Positions 33,193 to 46,120 of a DNA stretch of 64,000 bases are shown here, one piece after another; the first letter of the stretch is position 1; every line of letters starts with the position of its first letter. The stretch covers positions 25,145,819-25,209,818 of the forward strand of contig NC_084924.1 in assembly GCF_958298935.1 (NCBI RefSeq), given 5' to 3'. Source of the DNA: Phragmites australis. Lineage: Eukaryota; Streptophyta; Magnoliopsida; Poales; Poaceae. Under the pieces are notes generated by a model. That model saw only the letters and a program-made list of their open reading frames with translations. It was not told where the DNA came from and searched no databases. The position numbers and the translations under genes are program-made.

Positions 33193-35981
33193 TGTCACGT
33201 CCCAACATGTTAATTACGTAATTTAGCATGCATAATTATCATGACGTTATGTCTATATGTATTTGGTTGTTAAATTGAGTTAAACATGTTTCAAAAGTAC
33301 TTGGAGATAGTTTAGAGCACTGTAGGAAAACCCTAAATGACTTGGAGATGAAGAAGAAAAGAAATTGGGGAATACAGTAAAATTTTCAGCACAAGACCAC
33401 TTTCGCGGTCTGACCGGGATCTCCCGCAATCTGATCACCAGAAGCACAGAGGCTCACTTGAGAGGTTCGATAGGTCTCTCTCTTTCTCATTTTCCCTCTC
33501 TCACTCACCCTTCTCCCCAAACCCTAGAGAAAGAAGGTGAGGTCCATCCGTCATGTTTGAAGGTCAGAGATCATCAGTGAAGACTTGTTCGAGCTTCCCG
33601 AAGGCTTCCTTAAGTTCTTCCCCCTCTTTTCCCCACCGGAATCATCTCCTCACGCGTTCTCTCACAGCGAGCTCCAACACCACTCCAGGAGCCTGATTCG
33701 GAAATCAAAGCTCTTTCGGAGGACTCCAATCCACTAGGAAGTTTCTCTATGCCTAGGTAAATGTCTCCTTGCTATTTTCTCGTCGTTTCCTAGGCGTATG
33801 CGATCGCCATTGTGATTTTCACCATGAAACCCTAGTGAAAGTTAGATCTAGATCTCATTTTGGGGGTTTTACATGTTTGGACCATGCATGTCGTCCGAAT
33901 GACCACGTAAAATGGTCCCCTAGTTTTGTGGAGTACTTTGGTGCCCTTCATCATCAAAGGTTTCACCGGAGTCCTCGTTGGTGACCCGGCAAAGGCGCTG
34001 TCGGCAAGGTCTGGCGGTCTAACTGCCGCTAGGGTTGATCTGACCACCAATTAGGATCGAAACATATGAGTTCAAACCCCTATACATGAGTTAGATCGCC
34101 GTTAGGGCTGATATGACCGTTGATCGGTGGTCTGACCGCCACCATGCCTTCAGTCAGACTTCTAGGCACCAAAACTCTCTGCTAGCTGCCAGTCAGACCA
34201 TCACTTCCATGTAAGTCTGATTGCCAGCCATTCAAGATTGTATGTACTTAAGTTACCTTGTCCGGGGCTTCAAACTTTGAAACACTAATCTTTTGCAAAT
34301 GTTTTTGAAACATGGTGCTCTATTATTGTTCAAGCATGCATCATATGCACACTTTTCCATAGTTCGATTATTTATTCAATGCATTCGTATTTTGTTTAGA
34401 GAGTGATGTGCCGTCATTCTTCATGGTCGAGATTGACGCCAAATCAGTTCTGATCATGAGTGGAACACTTGGAGCAGCAAGGCGAGCATCTAAGCATATT
34501 GCACCTTACAATTTGAATCATTTAGAGTCTAAATTGATGAGTCTTTGCTTAGGTAAGTTTTTGCATGTCAGAAATTCAATGTCGAGCTATATGGGTAGAA
34601 CCTATATTGATGCATTACCTTCACTTGAATTGTTGATGCTCCTTATCCGTGTAACCTGGTTAGCAATGTTTTTGTCCAACTTACAAGTTTTATTCAAAAT
34701 TCTTAGCAATGCTTAGGTCCTCAATAGAAGTCGAGCGATGGTTCAACCATTGTTCGTGAGCTTAAGGCTTACTTATTGTATACAATAATATTGATTATGA
34801 TATTGGGAGGTATGAGATGTGAGAATGAGACGAGATGTGGGCGGTGCTAGGGTAGGTCGGGAGAGGAACCCAGATGCCATAGACTGCTTGCATCGGTTAA
34901 GCATCGACCGTTGTTACAGTTGGCTTAAGCACTTTCTGTACTTACCACATACCCGGATATAGGACGGGTAAGCCAAGTACTGTAAGTCACCGTATTCATT
35001 GACCCATGAGTCAAGGCGTGAAAGAGAATACTATTAGGGGCGCCAGAGATTATGTCCGATAAGTCATCGTACGCTTGGTTTCTAGGTGGCCTCCACATTG
35101 CTCGACATGGGAACAAAGGTTCAGGGTGGGTACATGAACGGTTGGTACGTGAATCATCACTCGAAACTAACAGGTTGTGTGGGTGGTGGTCTCATGTCGT
35201 GTGGGTCCAGGAGTACCCCTTTACAGGGTGTAAAAACAATTGAAATTATTGCGCTCTCGATCATGAGCATCATGAGCATGCTTTCTATCCATTTGCAGCA
35301 GTCGTAGAGTTCTAACTTTGGGAATGTAGGGTATGTTGGGTTGTGGTTGAGATAGTTATGTTCACAGCTATGACTCTTATGGTTCCAGTTACCTTTATGT
35401 GCCTGTTGTTAGTTATAGGGTAGAAAGATATATTTGGTTAAGTCTAGGTTCTCACACATAGATGTTAAGGTTGCTTACGCATATGAATTTACTTAATCTT
35501 ATGGTCTACTCCTTGCTAATGGCTCAATTGCATAATCCTTGGAGTTGGGTTATTGTATGTACCCAATATGGATTAAGTCTTGCAAGTACCTTCGTACTCA
35601 TGCTGCTCTTTTAGGTTTGCAGGCGAGGAAAGGTTAGTTGCCGGGTACTTCATGTCCGCCGATGCTGGCGGTGGGCAAGAGTAGTGCTATCTACTTAAGT
35701 GGTGTGCTTTTGGGTGGAGCCTATAGGAATATGGCTTCACCTAGTTGTTCTTGTTCATAGATGTTACTTTTCCGCTGTGTAGTATCTTTGTAAACTGTTG
35801 TAAATTGTAATAATTCTTATGTTTGCAATATAATTTAATAACTCGCTCTTCCTTAAGCTTTGTAATGATTTCACACGTGCCGGGACTACCGGAACGATAT
35901 TCTGGTTAATCATTGTAGTCATGATTTTTTAAATGATCGACTTAATAATTAATTAGAATACTATTTGGATGGTTCCTCATA
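33193..35981 (+). repeat. 3' LTR of the 23553-35981 element
   Basis: 2,789 bp, starting TGTCACGTCC and ending CTCATA (terminal CA changed to TA). It keeps an internal 1.15 kb (33770-34915) that the 5' LTR lacks. GGTCTGACCG words recur at 33405-33440 and 34005-34215. TSD CCTCC follows at 35982-35986. Confidence 0.92.
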
Positions 35982-35986
35982 CCTCC

Positions 35987-38900
35987 CCTCTCTCTCATCC
36001 TAGTCTGCTCCTTTTCGGCCACCTTGCCTTCACACCCCCCCTACCGCCCTCTCTCCCTCACACCGCACCTTCAATTCGCTTCGCTCTGCCTCCTATGCAG
36101 GATTCGTGACTTCGGCAGGGCAGCGCGCTGTGGAGGCCTTCAGCGCATCACACATTACCCCTGACGTCATTCTGCTCCTTCTTGGCCATTGGATCCACGC
36201 GTCGCTGGAATACCTCATGCTAGAGTCTCAAGATCATGGACCGGATCGAGGCATGGGAGGAGATCACTATGGCGGCGTCGTGGTCCAGATAGGGTATCAG
36301 GGGCTCGGCGCCACCATGGCCGACATTTTCTTGTGTGCCTTCTCGGTCACGCATGGCAATGGCGGGAGGTGCAGTAGCATGAAGGGGCGGTCTGAGAGGT
36401 CAGCAATAAGCAGATTCGAGCCTAAGCTCCCTCTGCTTCCTCTGTCCTGTGCTTTTACTCAACGAGCTGGTCTAGCAGGCACGGGAGTCCCGCACAGGCC
36501 TCTCTCCTGCCACTCCTCTCCTATCTTTCTAGAGACAGAGAGGGCACTGCTACATCACCACTCGCCCCCAGCCCCCAAGCCGGGTAGGGTTCCGTTCCGG
36601 GTGACACCATGGTGGGCCTCCCCTCCTAGATGACTGCTGCCACCGCGAGCGTCGATCTCTCTGGCAGCATCGCCGCCATGTCGGTCCCTCCGCCGACTAG
36701 GAGCTTAGGATGGACAAGCTTGCGCTCTCCACCGCCAGCGCTGACTTCATCTCCACCATCATCGTCAACCCCCTCGGCATTGCCAAGGTCCGGATTTCTC
36801 ATTGCTTGCCCATGGAGTGGGAGAGTTTTCTGACAACCCATTTTGGATGAAAGGTTGGTGCCTCCTTTTACCACATATGAGGTTGCAGGCATAGGTGGCA
36901 AGGGTGTCGTACTACCAATCGTCCCAGTTCGTGTCGCTCGGCCCAGATGCAGTAACAAATCTAATCTCATTGCACCTCATGTGGTGTTGCAACATGCTTT
37001 GATCTTGAAGTAAAATAATTTTATGCATGCTACTACTAGGCAGATAGGATAGATCAGGCCATAGGATATTGTGGATTAAGTTATCTTATATAATAGCATT
37101 TCCATACTCATGGCATGTTCGCATTGTGATTCATTGGCTATAACTTACATAGTGTGTTGCTGGTATATTCGATGAACTGTTAGACCATTTAACACTCTGG
37201 TTGTGATATATAAAATGTTGTTAGCATGTGTGAAGGAGCTACTCAAATATCTAATCTGTCTCATTGACCTCCATAAAGGTAATGTAGGCTTGATATGGCA
37301 AGAACCTGTAATTCATCAATAAGTGATTCAGACAAGACATCTGGATCTTGGAGATGGAGAGCTCACTCTCGTAGTCTCATGTGAGGATAGCATAATTTGC
37401 ATAAATGCAGTTGTACATGTCTTTTGTAATGTACTTCCACATCTTTGATTTTAAGTTAATGTTTTGCCCTATTATAAGGTAGTCTTCTTTTTGCCTTAAG
37501 TTGAACCTCTATGCACAGCTTCTGTGTAGCCCAAGTTGCGCAACTGGATATGCTTCATGCTATTACATATGTTGTGGTGATTCAATAGTTGACCTGTATT
37601 GTTGGATTCAATAGTTGACCTGTATCGAGAAATGATATGATGAAATCAATTTTCAATATATTAGAAAAAAATGCAGTTTTATCATCATCTCTGAGTTGCT
37701 TCCATATATGTCTGAACTCTGAAAGGAATCATCTCTTTGTGTGTGTGATCCGAGTCTTGTGAGCGAAGGGTGAAAAACTTCTAGAAAACTAATCCAATGA
37801 TGCAGAAGGAAAGGTATTTTTAAATTCCTATGATATCTCAAATATGCTTCCATGCAGTTATATGTACCACTTGGATCTAACTAAATTGTGATTAAGTATT
37901 CTCTAATGAATGGAGAAAGATTAGTATCTGGGAGACTCCATTAGGATCAATTACCTTGTTTGTTGAATGTTGGTACTTCTATGTTCACATTCCTTAGCTG
38001 ATTTTTCAATGTATTGTTAGAATAATAAATCAATCTTTATTGTAACTATCATCTATAGTACATTTGCACTATTATGTACTTAAGAGACTTGAAATTTCGT
38101 AGTAGATAATTTGAAATGCATAAACTACCTTGTGTATTTACGTATATCAAGTGTTCAAGAGCTATTTGTAATAAATTAAAATTTTCTTGTCAGGTTGCAA
38201 AAGGTGCAGGTGTGCTTATCACCATGGATGCTCCTGTCCCTGGAGAACTGCCAGGCTAGTGTATATTTCCAATCCAAATGAAACAGACTAGCATGTTTGG
38301 CTAGGATGCCTATAGAAACTTTTGAATAGGTCAGCCAGGCTGCAAGAGCATGCCATAAAATTGTGAGATGTCCAAATTCGATTTATTTGATGTAGTTTGT
38401 TTCTATGCATTTTCTCTTTCTTTCTCCATATTCATTATGCAACTATAGCTTCTAATTTACATGACTTGTGTTTAACCATGACTGTACTGTTGAATATAAT
38501 TGTTTAAGATACTTTGATTAATGATATTTCATTATCATGTTCATATGATAATAAGTAAAAGGAATGCATACCATCCATTCTTTGTGTTCTTCGTTACAAG
38601 TGATTAGGATATTGTGTGTTATGCAGTAGTTCTTTTATTTTTTTTGGCTGTGACTATTGTGATGTTGGGCAACTCATTGATATTACCCAAGTAACTTATG
38701 GTGTCTGCTGATGCAATTACTTTAATGTAGGGCATGCTAATTTGCTTATTTGGGACAAAAACATGTATAATTCAGTACCTGGTTTTATTAATTTACATGC
38801 TAGGCTAGAAGGGCAAGTAGTGAGATCGCTTGATGTTTGTGACTGGCGATCTCTTTGCCAACCTAAGTATATTTCTTTTATTGCTTGTTCAACAATCATG

Positions 38901-39566
38901 TAAGAATGAGTCGTTTAGAGATGACCAGTAGTAGCTCAATGTGGGTTAGGGGCTTATTCTTGCTTTATGTTTAATGATCTATGGATGCTTCATTGCTTAC
39001 TATATCTGTTGTGTATCATATTGGGCATAATTTTGAGCTTGGAGGATGTTGGCTATGCTTGTTCTTTTCAAATCTTGGCATGTTTTTTATTGGTGAATGA
39101 ATGAATCAACCAAAAAATGTTGATGAGCATGAGAGATTTTAAGCTATAATTATTGTGTGTACCATTGTTTGGATACTCTGGTATAAATATACTGCTTTCT
39201 CTTTTGATATTGGTTAAATCTAATCTTGATAATGACGTGGTTCTAGGCACATCTTAACTTTTTACTAAGTGATATTAGAATTTATGTAACTTTCATCGTT
39301 TTGTGTTTGTAGACATTCAAGGGTGACTTATAACAATTAACTCATATATATATAGTCATTAGTCACGATTTCATGGTTTCTTAGCATAATAATTGAAACT
39401 ATTTCACTCATATTATCATAATGCAATATGATGTGCTTAAATTTCTACGGGGCAAGAACACTGGTCAAAGAATCACTCCTTAATCCCTTGATATAAGCAA
39501 TATTTATGTATATGCTTGGTGTCATCTTATATAAATTTTGTTTCTGTTGCAACGCATGGACACTAA
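35987..39566 (+). other. Sparse region with exon-like scraps, possibly the body of a decayed Helitron
   Basis: A GC-rich part (36000-36840) includes an open piece MDKLALSTASADFISTII (36711 on). At 38192, after a plausible acceptor TTCTTGTCAG, VAKGAGVLITMDAPVPGELP is open and then stops. I recognise neither. The rest is AT-rich, intron-like DNA without motifs. The long open frame at 36106-36633 has no family resemblance. If a Helitron end at 39567 is real, these scraps would be captured gene fragments. Confidence 0.35.
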
Positions 39567-39571
39567 CTAGT
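39548..39571 (+). mobile_element. Candidate Helitron 3' terminus
   Basis: TTGCAACGCATGGACACTAA followed by CTAGT resembles the common grass Helitron end, in which TTGCAACGCACGGGCA-type hairpin sequence lies a few bases before CTAG-T. The hairpin arms have diverged and no 5' TC end was found. Confidence 0.4.
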
Positions 39572-40027
39572 ATACTACAAAAGACAGAAAACCTCATTTT
39601 TTGATTAATGTGCTAAACCCTAGGTTTTATATAATGTAACTATTATTATATCGCTAAACTCTAGAACTAGTGATTTTTTAATTACTAATAGAAACAAAAG
39701 TATAAAAAATTTACCGAAAACCAAGATTCAAGACATCTATAGATCTAAAAACAGTAAGACTTCGCCGCGCTACCCCTCTCTCCTCTCCTTCCCCTCTCTT
39801 TCTTTTTTTATTTAAATGATTATTTAGACTAAATTTCAACCTTTTATAGTGAAAGAGGGGGTGGGAGCCTACCCGCCCCTGTAAAGACGGCAAGGCTACC
39901 CGCCCTCACCCCCTAAGTGGGCGGTAAGACCTACGGGCTCGTCAACGTGACGACGGGAGTGCCACGACGTCTAGTTCTATAATTCTTCAGGTCAGGGGTA
40001 TATTTTTTAATTATTTTGTTTAGAAAA
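39572..40027 (+). promoter_or_regulatory. Upstream region of NOC3
   Basis: This intergenic stretch is AT-rich with a GC-rich patch at 39860-39970. I see no gene or repeat end. It leads into the compact promoter described next. Confidence 0.4.
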
Positions 40028-40283
40028 TATAAAAAACTTTTGGGTCCGCGTGGTTGCAACGCGAGGTTGGCGCGGCCCGGTTCCTACCCGGGCCCAGAAC
40101 GTCCAGCCCTTGCGAAGGGGAAAGCCGAGAGCAATATGAGCGGCCCAAGCCCGCGCCGTCTTCTTCCTGTCGGCCGCCGTCTCTCTCTATCTGCTGCGGA
40201 CCGAAAGAAACCCTAAACCCCGCCTCTCCTTTCCTTCCTGAATCGCAATCCGGGATCAGCGGCGGCTCGGGTCGACGAACTCG
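40028..40283 (+). promoter_or_regulatory. NOC3 promoter and 5' UTR with site II and telo-box motifs
   Basis: A TATAAAA tract is at 40028-40034. Two site II cores (GGCCCA, reverse of TGGGCC) are at 40091-40096 and 40142-40147. A telo box, AAACCCTAAACCC, is at 40208-40220. In plants this pair of motifs marks genes for ribosomal proteins and ribosome biogenesis, which suits a NOC3 gene and suggests expression in dividing cells. The transcription start is not resolved. Confidence 0.7.
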
Positions 40284-43200
40284 ATGGGGAAGAGGAGCGG
40301 CAACAAGAAGAGGAAGGACAAGGTCATCCTCCCGCCGGAGCTGCCGGAGGTCGACGATGACCAGGTGGTGGTCTCCGACGAAGACATCGAGTTCTTCAGT
40401 AGCGACAAGCGCCGCACCGACCTGTTCCGCAAGTTCGACCAGAAATCCATCGACAGGTGGGCCGCTTGGCTCCTCCGCGCGCTGCGCCTTCCTAACGTGC
40501 GCGGTGGTGTTGCGTCGCATTGCGTTGCTCTGAGCGGGGAATTTGGTTCTTGAAGGTATGTCAGGAGGATCACCGGCCAAGACGAGGGCGAGGTCGAGCG
40601 CCTTTACGAGGAGCGCGAGCGCAAGAGGAAGGCCGCCGAGGCCTTGAAGCCGCGCAGGGAGGACGACGATCTGGAGGTGGACCCCGTCGACGCGCTCCCC
40701 ATCAAGACGCTGCAGGGGGAACTCGTCTACAATAACGGTACACCGTTCATGACACTTTGATTTCATTTGATTTTTGGGCTGCAGCGGCATCAGTGGTAGC
40801 GTAACAAGTTTAATTCTGATTACATTTTAATAGTCAGTTAGTTAAGACTGTTATTACTGATTTGAAGTTTGCATGAAAGCATACATTGGTCACAGGAAGG
40901 AGGTTAGGTCGTTAGGATAACTGTAGGATCCAATGATTTTGGGGAAAGCTACGAGATGAATTAGATGCACGTTAGAACGTTGTCAAAGTAGTGATGAACG
41001 TGGTTTGTATAAAACTGTTATTACTGATCATAGGATGCCTCCTTCAAGAATTATCAGTGTTCAATAGGAAGTTAAAGATCACTAACTTTGTTCAGTAATA
41101 CAGAAAGAAAATAACAAAAGCATAAATAAGGTTTCTGCAAATATGAACAATTGGCATCTGAAGACTAAAGATGTGTTTCAGTTATGTATTGTTCCGAGTG
41201 TTACTTTACTTAACATTTATGCCATGACATGCAGCCAAGAAAACAAGGTCTGAAGGCAATGCTAGCATTGTTAAATCTAAAACCAAAGAGGAAGATGCAG
41301 ATGGCAAGCAAAGGATTCAAAAAGACGAATGGAAGGGAAAATCTAAAAACAAAAAGGGAGACAGTAAACTGCAAAATGTTCAATCTCAAATTGAAGTTCC
41401 AAAAGGGAAGCTGCACTCAGAAGTGCTGGTACATAGCCCTTTTTTGCATCTGACGAAAGCCCATTTTTTAAACGAACTTTCTTCTTATTCTACCTTATGT
41501 TGGTGTCCACAGCATGTTCATGAAATAAATGTGCCAAGCTCCTTGACTAGGAGTAGCAAAGATGTCGTATTATGTTAATATCATTATTGCAAATGACTTG
41601 ATTATGCTTGATCGTAAATATCTAAGTATCTTAGGCATCATCAATTTTCAGCAGGATATTAATGTGATTATCTTAGTTATGCCTTTGAAAGCACATTTCC
41701 TCACTTGATGTTGGCATCAAAACCTCTAGATTAGAATAAATCAGGCAGGAACAATTAAAGCCAAAGGTTTTTTTGTTGATGTTGTTGAAACGGAACAGGG
41801 AGGAGAGCTTCCTATTTTAAATTTTAATTAATAAAGAGGAATGAGTACATAGTTACAGGGAGCAGTGAACTAGTCGCTGACAGCAAGCTTGGAGTTCAAG
41901 ATAGGGATTACAAAATACACTCTTAACTAATCTCTAGGTGAAAGGAATGTTAATCATATAGCTTATTTACATGAAAGAAGATATACATTTTTTATCGAAT
42001 ATAAGATCACTGTAAACAAAAGTTGTTGGCTGATGTTCTTCTTTCCTTAATTTACGCATAATATCAACCCTTTCTAGTTAAATCAATTTTCACATGTCTT
42101 TTATCATGCATTGCAGGAAGAAGTGAAGCAAGAACTTTCAGCTGAGGAATTGTTCGAGAAAAAGAAGGCTCAATTGGCTGAATTAGGGATGGCTATGCTT
42201 GAAGACCCTGAGTCAAATATTAGGTCTCTGAATGATATGTTAAGTATAAGCAATGACAAAGACCAAAATGTTGTTAAACTTGGCCTGATGTCCTTACTTG
42301 CTGTGTTTAAGGACATAATTCCAAGGTACCTGACAGCTAATTTCTCTTATATCCTTATCTAGATTGTTCCCACATTACTTATATTATATATGTAATTTTG
42401 TGTACTGCAGTTATCGAGTTAGGCAGTTGACGGAAAAGGAGCTTACAGTCGAAGTTTCAAAAGAAGTGAAGAAGACGAGATACTATGAATACACACTTAT
42501 TCGCTGCTACAAGGTTTTGTTCTGGATATCTTCTTCATATCCTTCATGGTCTATGACTCTATGTTTAAATGGTCCTATCATTTGTTTTGAATTTTGAAAG
42601 TATCAATTTGCATCTGTTCCTTGACCTTCTATTTCATTTCTCAAGATAGTTGCCAAAGTTCTAACTGCTGGAGTTGGTTTCTGTTCCTGTGCATTTTCAG
42701 GCATACCTTCAGAAACTGATATCGTTGGAGAAGCAACCCCGCTTTTATTCTGTGGCTGTTCGTTGCATGTGTGCTTTATTAGATACTGCTCCACATTTTA
42801 ACTTTCATGAAAGCTTATTGGCTAGTGTGGTGAAAAATTTGAGCTCCTCTGATGATGTAGTAAGGTAAAGAACTCTGTTTTCTCTTTTACTCTACGTCAA
42901 ATCCCTCTTGTCTGATACAAAATGATTCAAATATACAGATGAGTTCTTTATAAATCAAATTGGTGTATCAAACTGTTATCTTTACTGTGTTATGTATCGA
43001 TGAATTGCACCATGGAGCGGAATAATTCGATTGGTTGATCCTGTAGTGGTCCAAATTGTGTTTACTAACAGTTAGAAAAAAGCAAGTAGTTAATGCGAAA
43101 ATAAACTGAATTTAAACTTGTGAGTAGTTTTCTAGTCAATTGGATCATTAAAGTAGTCCACATAGATCTAACTTTCATCTATTTCTCAATTCCTTGTAGG

Positions 43201-46120
43201 AAAATGTGTTGTGAAACAGTAAGATCCTTATTTATAAATGAAGGAAAACATCGTGGTGAGGCAACTATTGAAGCAGTAAGATTGATCGCGGATCATGTGA
43301 AGCTCAATGATTGCCAGCTCCACCCTGATAGCATTGAGGTATGTGATAATTATCTTCTTTCTAGTCTATCATAGGTTGTTAATGTTCATCCTATATCATT
43401 TTCTTTAATGCATCGAAAAACCAGTCTCGTCTGACTCTGCTGGGACCACAATTTTAGGTCTTCCTATCTTTGAGGTTTGATGAAGATCTTGGAAAAGATA
43501 AAACTGAGGAGGAAAATGGGAAGCCAAAGAAGAATAAGCGTTGGCAAAATAAGGAGGTTTCAAAGCAATTGCCAGTGAGTGATAAGAAGAAAACCAGAAA
43601 GGAACTGATCTCAAAAGCTAGAGAGGAGGTAACATCAGATATGGTATAATATCTTATATGATCTTTGTGTGGATTGGCATAAGAATTTCCATTTATATTT
43701 TTTTCAGGTTGATACGGATCTTAAAGCTGTTTCCTTCACTCTTGATCCCAAGAATAGAAGAAGGATACAAAAAGAAACATTATCTGCTCTTTTTGAGACA
43801 TATTTTCGCATTTTGAAACATAGCATGAGCACATCAATTTCAAGGTCTGCTTGAAAATGGATTCTTTAGTTGTGTGATAACTAATAATTCATATTTTTGG
43901 TATCTCTATGATCTGACTCTTTGCCCTGACCTCAGTTGCTTTAATAGCATGAAATTTCACTTAATTTTGGAATGATGTAACCACCCTGATGGTCATTATG
44001 TCCTTAAAAAATTCCAGGTCCAAGGGCAATAATGTCTCCCTGGGTGGCTCACACCCACTACTCGGTCCATGCTTGGAGGGCTTAGGAAAATTCTCACATT
44101 TAATTGATTTGGATTTTATGGGGGAACTTATTTCTTGCCTCAAGAAGCTTTCTGGGTATACCGACCATCAGGATAAAATTCGTCATGATGACACACTGTC
44201 TATCTCAGAACGTCTGCAATGCTGCATTGTTGCATTTAAAGTCTGGAGGAGCAACCTTGAGGCTTTGAATGTAGACCTACAGGATTTCTTTGTGCAGCTT
44301 TATAACCTCATACTGGAGTATCGACCAGACAGGTTTATACTATTAATCTTGGTGATAGTTATAAAAAATATCTTTTCTTATTTGTCTTTGGTTACCATTC
44401 ATCTGAACTATTCAGATAACTTCTGATGTCACTGTATCATTCCTTCCAAACATAGATATTGTGGGCAGATAACATTTTTTCTTCATTAATTATTATGTCT
44501 GTTACATTTCTTATGCCTCGTCAGTGTTTTTCCCTTCACATGCCTAGTTACTCACTATTAAATGTAGTTCTATCATATGATCATGCTGACATTGAATTAT
44601 ATCATGCACATCCTATGCTTCATCTTTTATTCCTAAAACCTGATTGCAAACTAGAAGAATCATGGTTTTGTGTCCATTGACCACTTTCTGTAATGTGGAG
44701 ACAGTGCTATACCTAATATAATTTCATAGCTTATAGTTGTTTGCTTTGCATTATCCCTCCCTGCCTTGATAATGTCCTACGCCAAAATGTTTTGATGTTC
44801 AATATGTTTTGTGCCATTACAGTGGCCATTCTCTGTGAAGTAGCATTGTTAACCTGATCTGTACCATGAAAAGACATAATCTTTCTCCTTTTCTTTGCAT
44901 CCAGGGATCGTGGTGAGGTATTGGCTGATGCTCTAAAGACACTTCTTTGGGAAGGCAAGCAGCAGGATATGCTAAGAGCAGCTGCTTTCATTAAACGTTT
45001 GGCCACATTTGCTCTGTCATTTGGCTCCGCAGAAGCAATAGCAGGTTTGTTCTGAATTCTGACCTAATCCTTTGTGTTTTAAGCTGATACCTGCTGAATT
45101 TTGTGTTATGTCCAAGTCGATTAGCAGTAGGATGCAATGATGCATTCACCGGGCATGTATTCATGTGCAGGAGCATTTTTGGCTCACTTTATAGTTCATA
45201 GTAATCTAGCAAACCACCATGATATAAGAACTTGTGCATATTTCGTATGGTTAGCTACATGTAGGCATTGGATTCTTCTGACACTTGATTATATGATAAG
45301 TATTAGATTGGACTTGTATGTAATGCATTCATCTCATTCATGTGTGGTGTTACGAGCAGACTTTATCAAGCATAATCTTTTCTTGTTTGTTTTAATGACC
45401 TGATGTTGTGCATTTTTAATGAATGTTTCAGCATTAATCACACTGAAGCATCTTCTCCAAAAGAATAGCAAGTGCCGTTACATGTTGGAGAATGATTCTG
45501 GTGGAGGTTCCCTGTCTTGCTTAGTTGCGGTATTTATCTTCTCTTTTCCATAATAGATAATCTACACTTTGTATTTATCTGATCATGTTATGCCTTCTAT
45601 CCAGAAATATGACCCAGAGGCTAAAGATCCATATCTTAGTGGCGCACTTGCTTCAGTCCTTTGGGAGCTCAGCCTCCTGGAAAAGCATTATGATATCTCT
45701 GTTTCCTCAATGGCTTCAAATATATTGAGTATGGCAAATTTGAATCCCACGCAGAACCCAGTTCCAATTTTGAATGTGAACCCCCTTCAAGCATATAGAG
45801 ACCTATCAATTGAACGGGAATTATCAAAATCAGACAGCAAAGCATTGTCACTGAATTGCAAAAAGAAGCGACTTGGTAAGGAGTTTGTTGCTCTAAGCCC
45901 AGACGTCCTTAAGAAGGCAGATTGCTTAGTGGATAAAGATGAGCTCAAAGAGAAGTTGCAGAGCCATTTCGCGGTACTGAGAGGCATCTCGGAGAATGAG
46001 AGATTGAGGGCCGAGTTGAACCACACATTGTCATCCATAAACATGTACAAGGAATACAAGAAGCAGAAAAAGAAAAACATGAAATCGAAGACTGGTAGGA
46101 AAAAAGTAGCTAATGTTTAG
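40284..46120 (+). CDS. NOC3: Nucleolar complex protein 3 homologue (NOC3), 13 exons, 846 residues
   Basis: NOC3 acts in the nucleolus and nucleoplasm in maturation and export of pre-60S ribosomal subunits, with NOC2; yeast Noc3 also loads replication licensing factors. Exons, all with GT-AG introns and matching phase: 40284-40456, 40556-40737, 41235-41428, 42117-42325, 42411-42513, 42701-42864, 43200-43338, 43458-43628, 43708-43844, 44018-44332, 44905-45044, 45432-45529, 45605-46120. The protein starts MGKRSGNKKRKDK (nuclear, basic), has an acidic segment near 23-40 and a lysine-rich region at 120-183. The NOC3 signature is at about 190-290 (NVVKLGLMSLLAVFKDIIP, then VRQLTEKELTVEVSKEVKK and TRYYEYTLIRCYKAYLQKLI). 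The CBF/Mak21-type region is near 600-740. It ends in a basic tail (KEYKKQKKKNMKSKTGRKK). Length fits plant NOC3. No internal stop was found, so it looks functional. Confidence 0.95.

Larger units (their letters stand above)
23553..35981 (+). mobile_element. Ty3/gypsy element (Tekay-like) with two nested LTR insertions, plus strand
   Basis: The 5' LTR starts TGTCATGTCCCAACA at 23553 and the 3' LTR starts TGTCACGTCCCAACA at 33193. CCTCC flanks both outer ends (23548-23552 and 35982-35986). A PBS with 10 of 12 matches to TGGTATCAGAGC is at 25262-25273 and a polypurine tract AGGGGGGG ends at 33192. Gag is at 26056-29900, cut by a solo LTR (26328-29161). Protease to integrase core is absent and replaced by a second, truncated LTR (to 32573). 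Only the last few codons of pol survive at 32590-32690. Calling it Tekay-like rests on LTR style and gag wording, and is inference. Confidence 0.9.

Noticed and set aside
36106..36633. 175-codon open frame as a gene
   Set aside because: Composition is low-complexity and G+C-rich, no motif is recognisable and no splice context supports it.
40020..40790. 256-codon open frame on the minus strand opposite NOC3 exons 1-2
   Set aside because: It is a shadow of a G+C-rich coding region; the plus-strand exons have conserved NOC3 sequence and correct splice sites.
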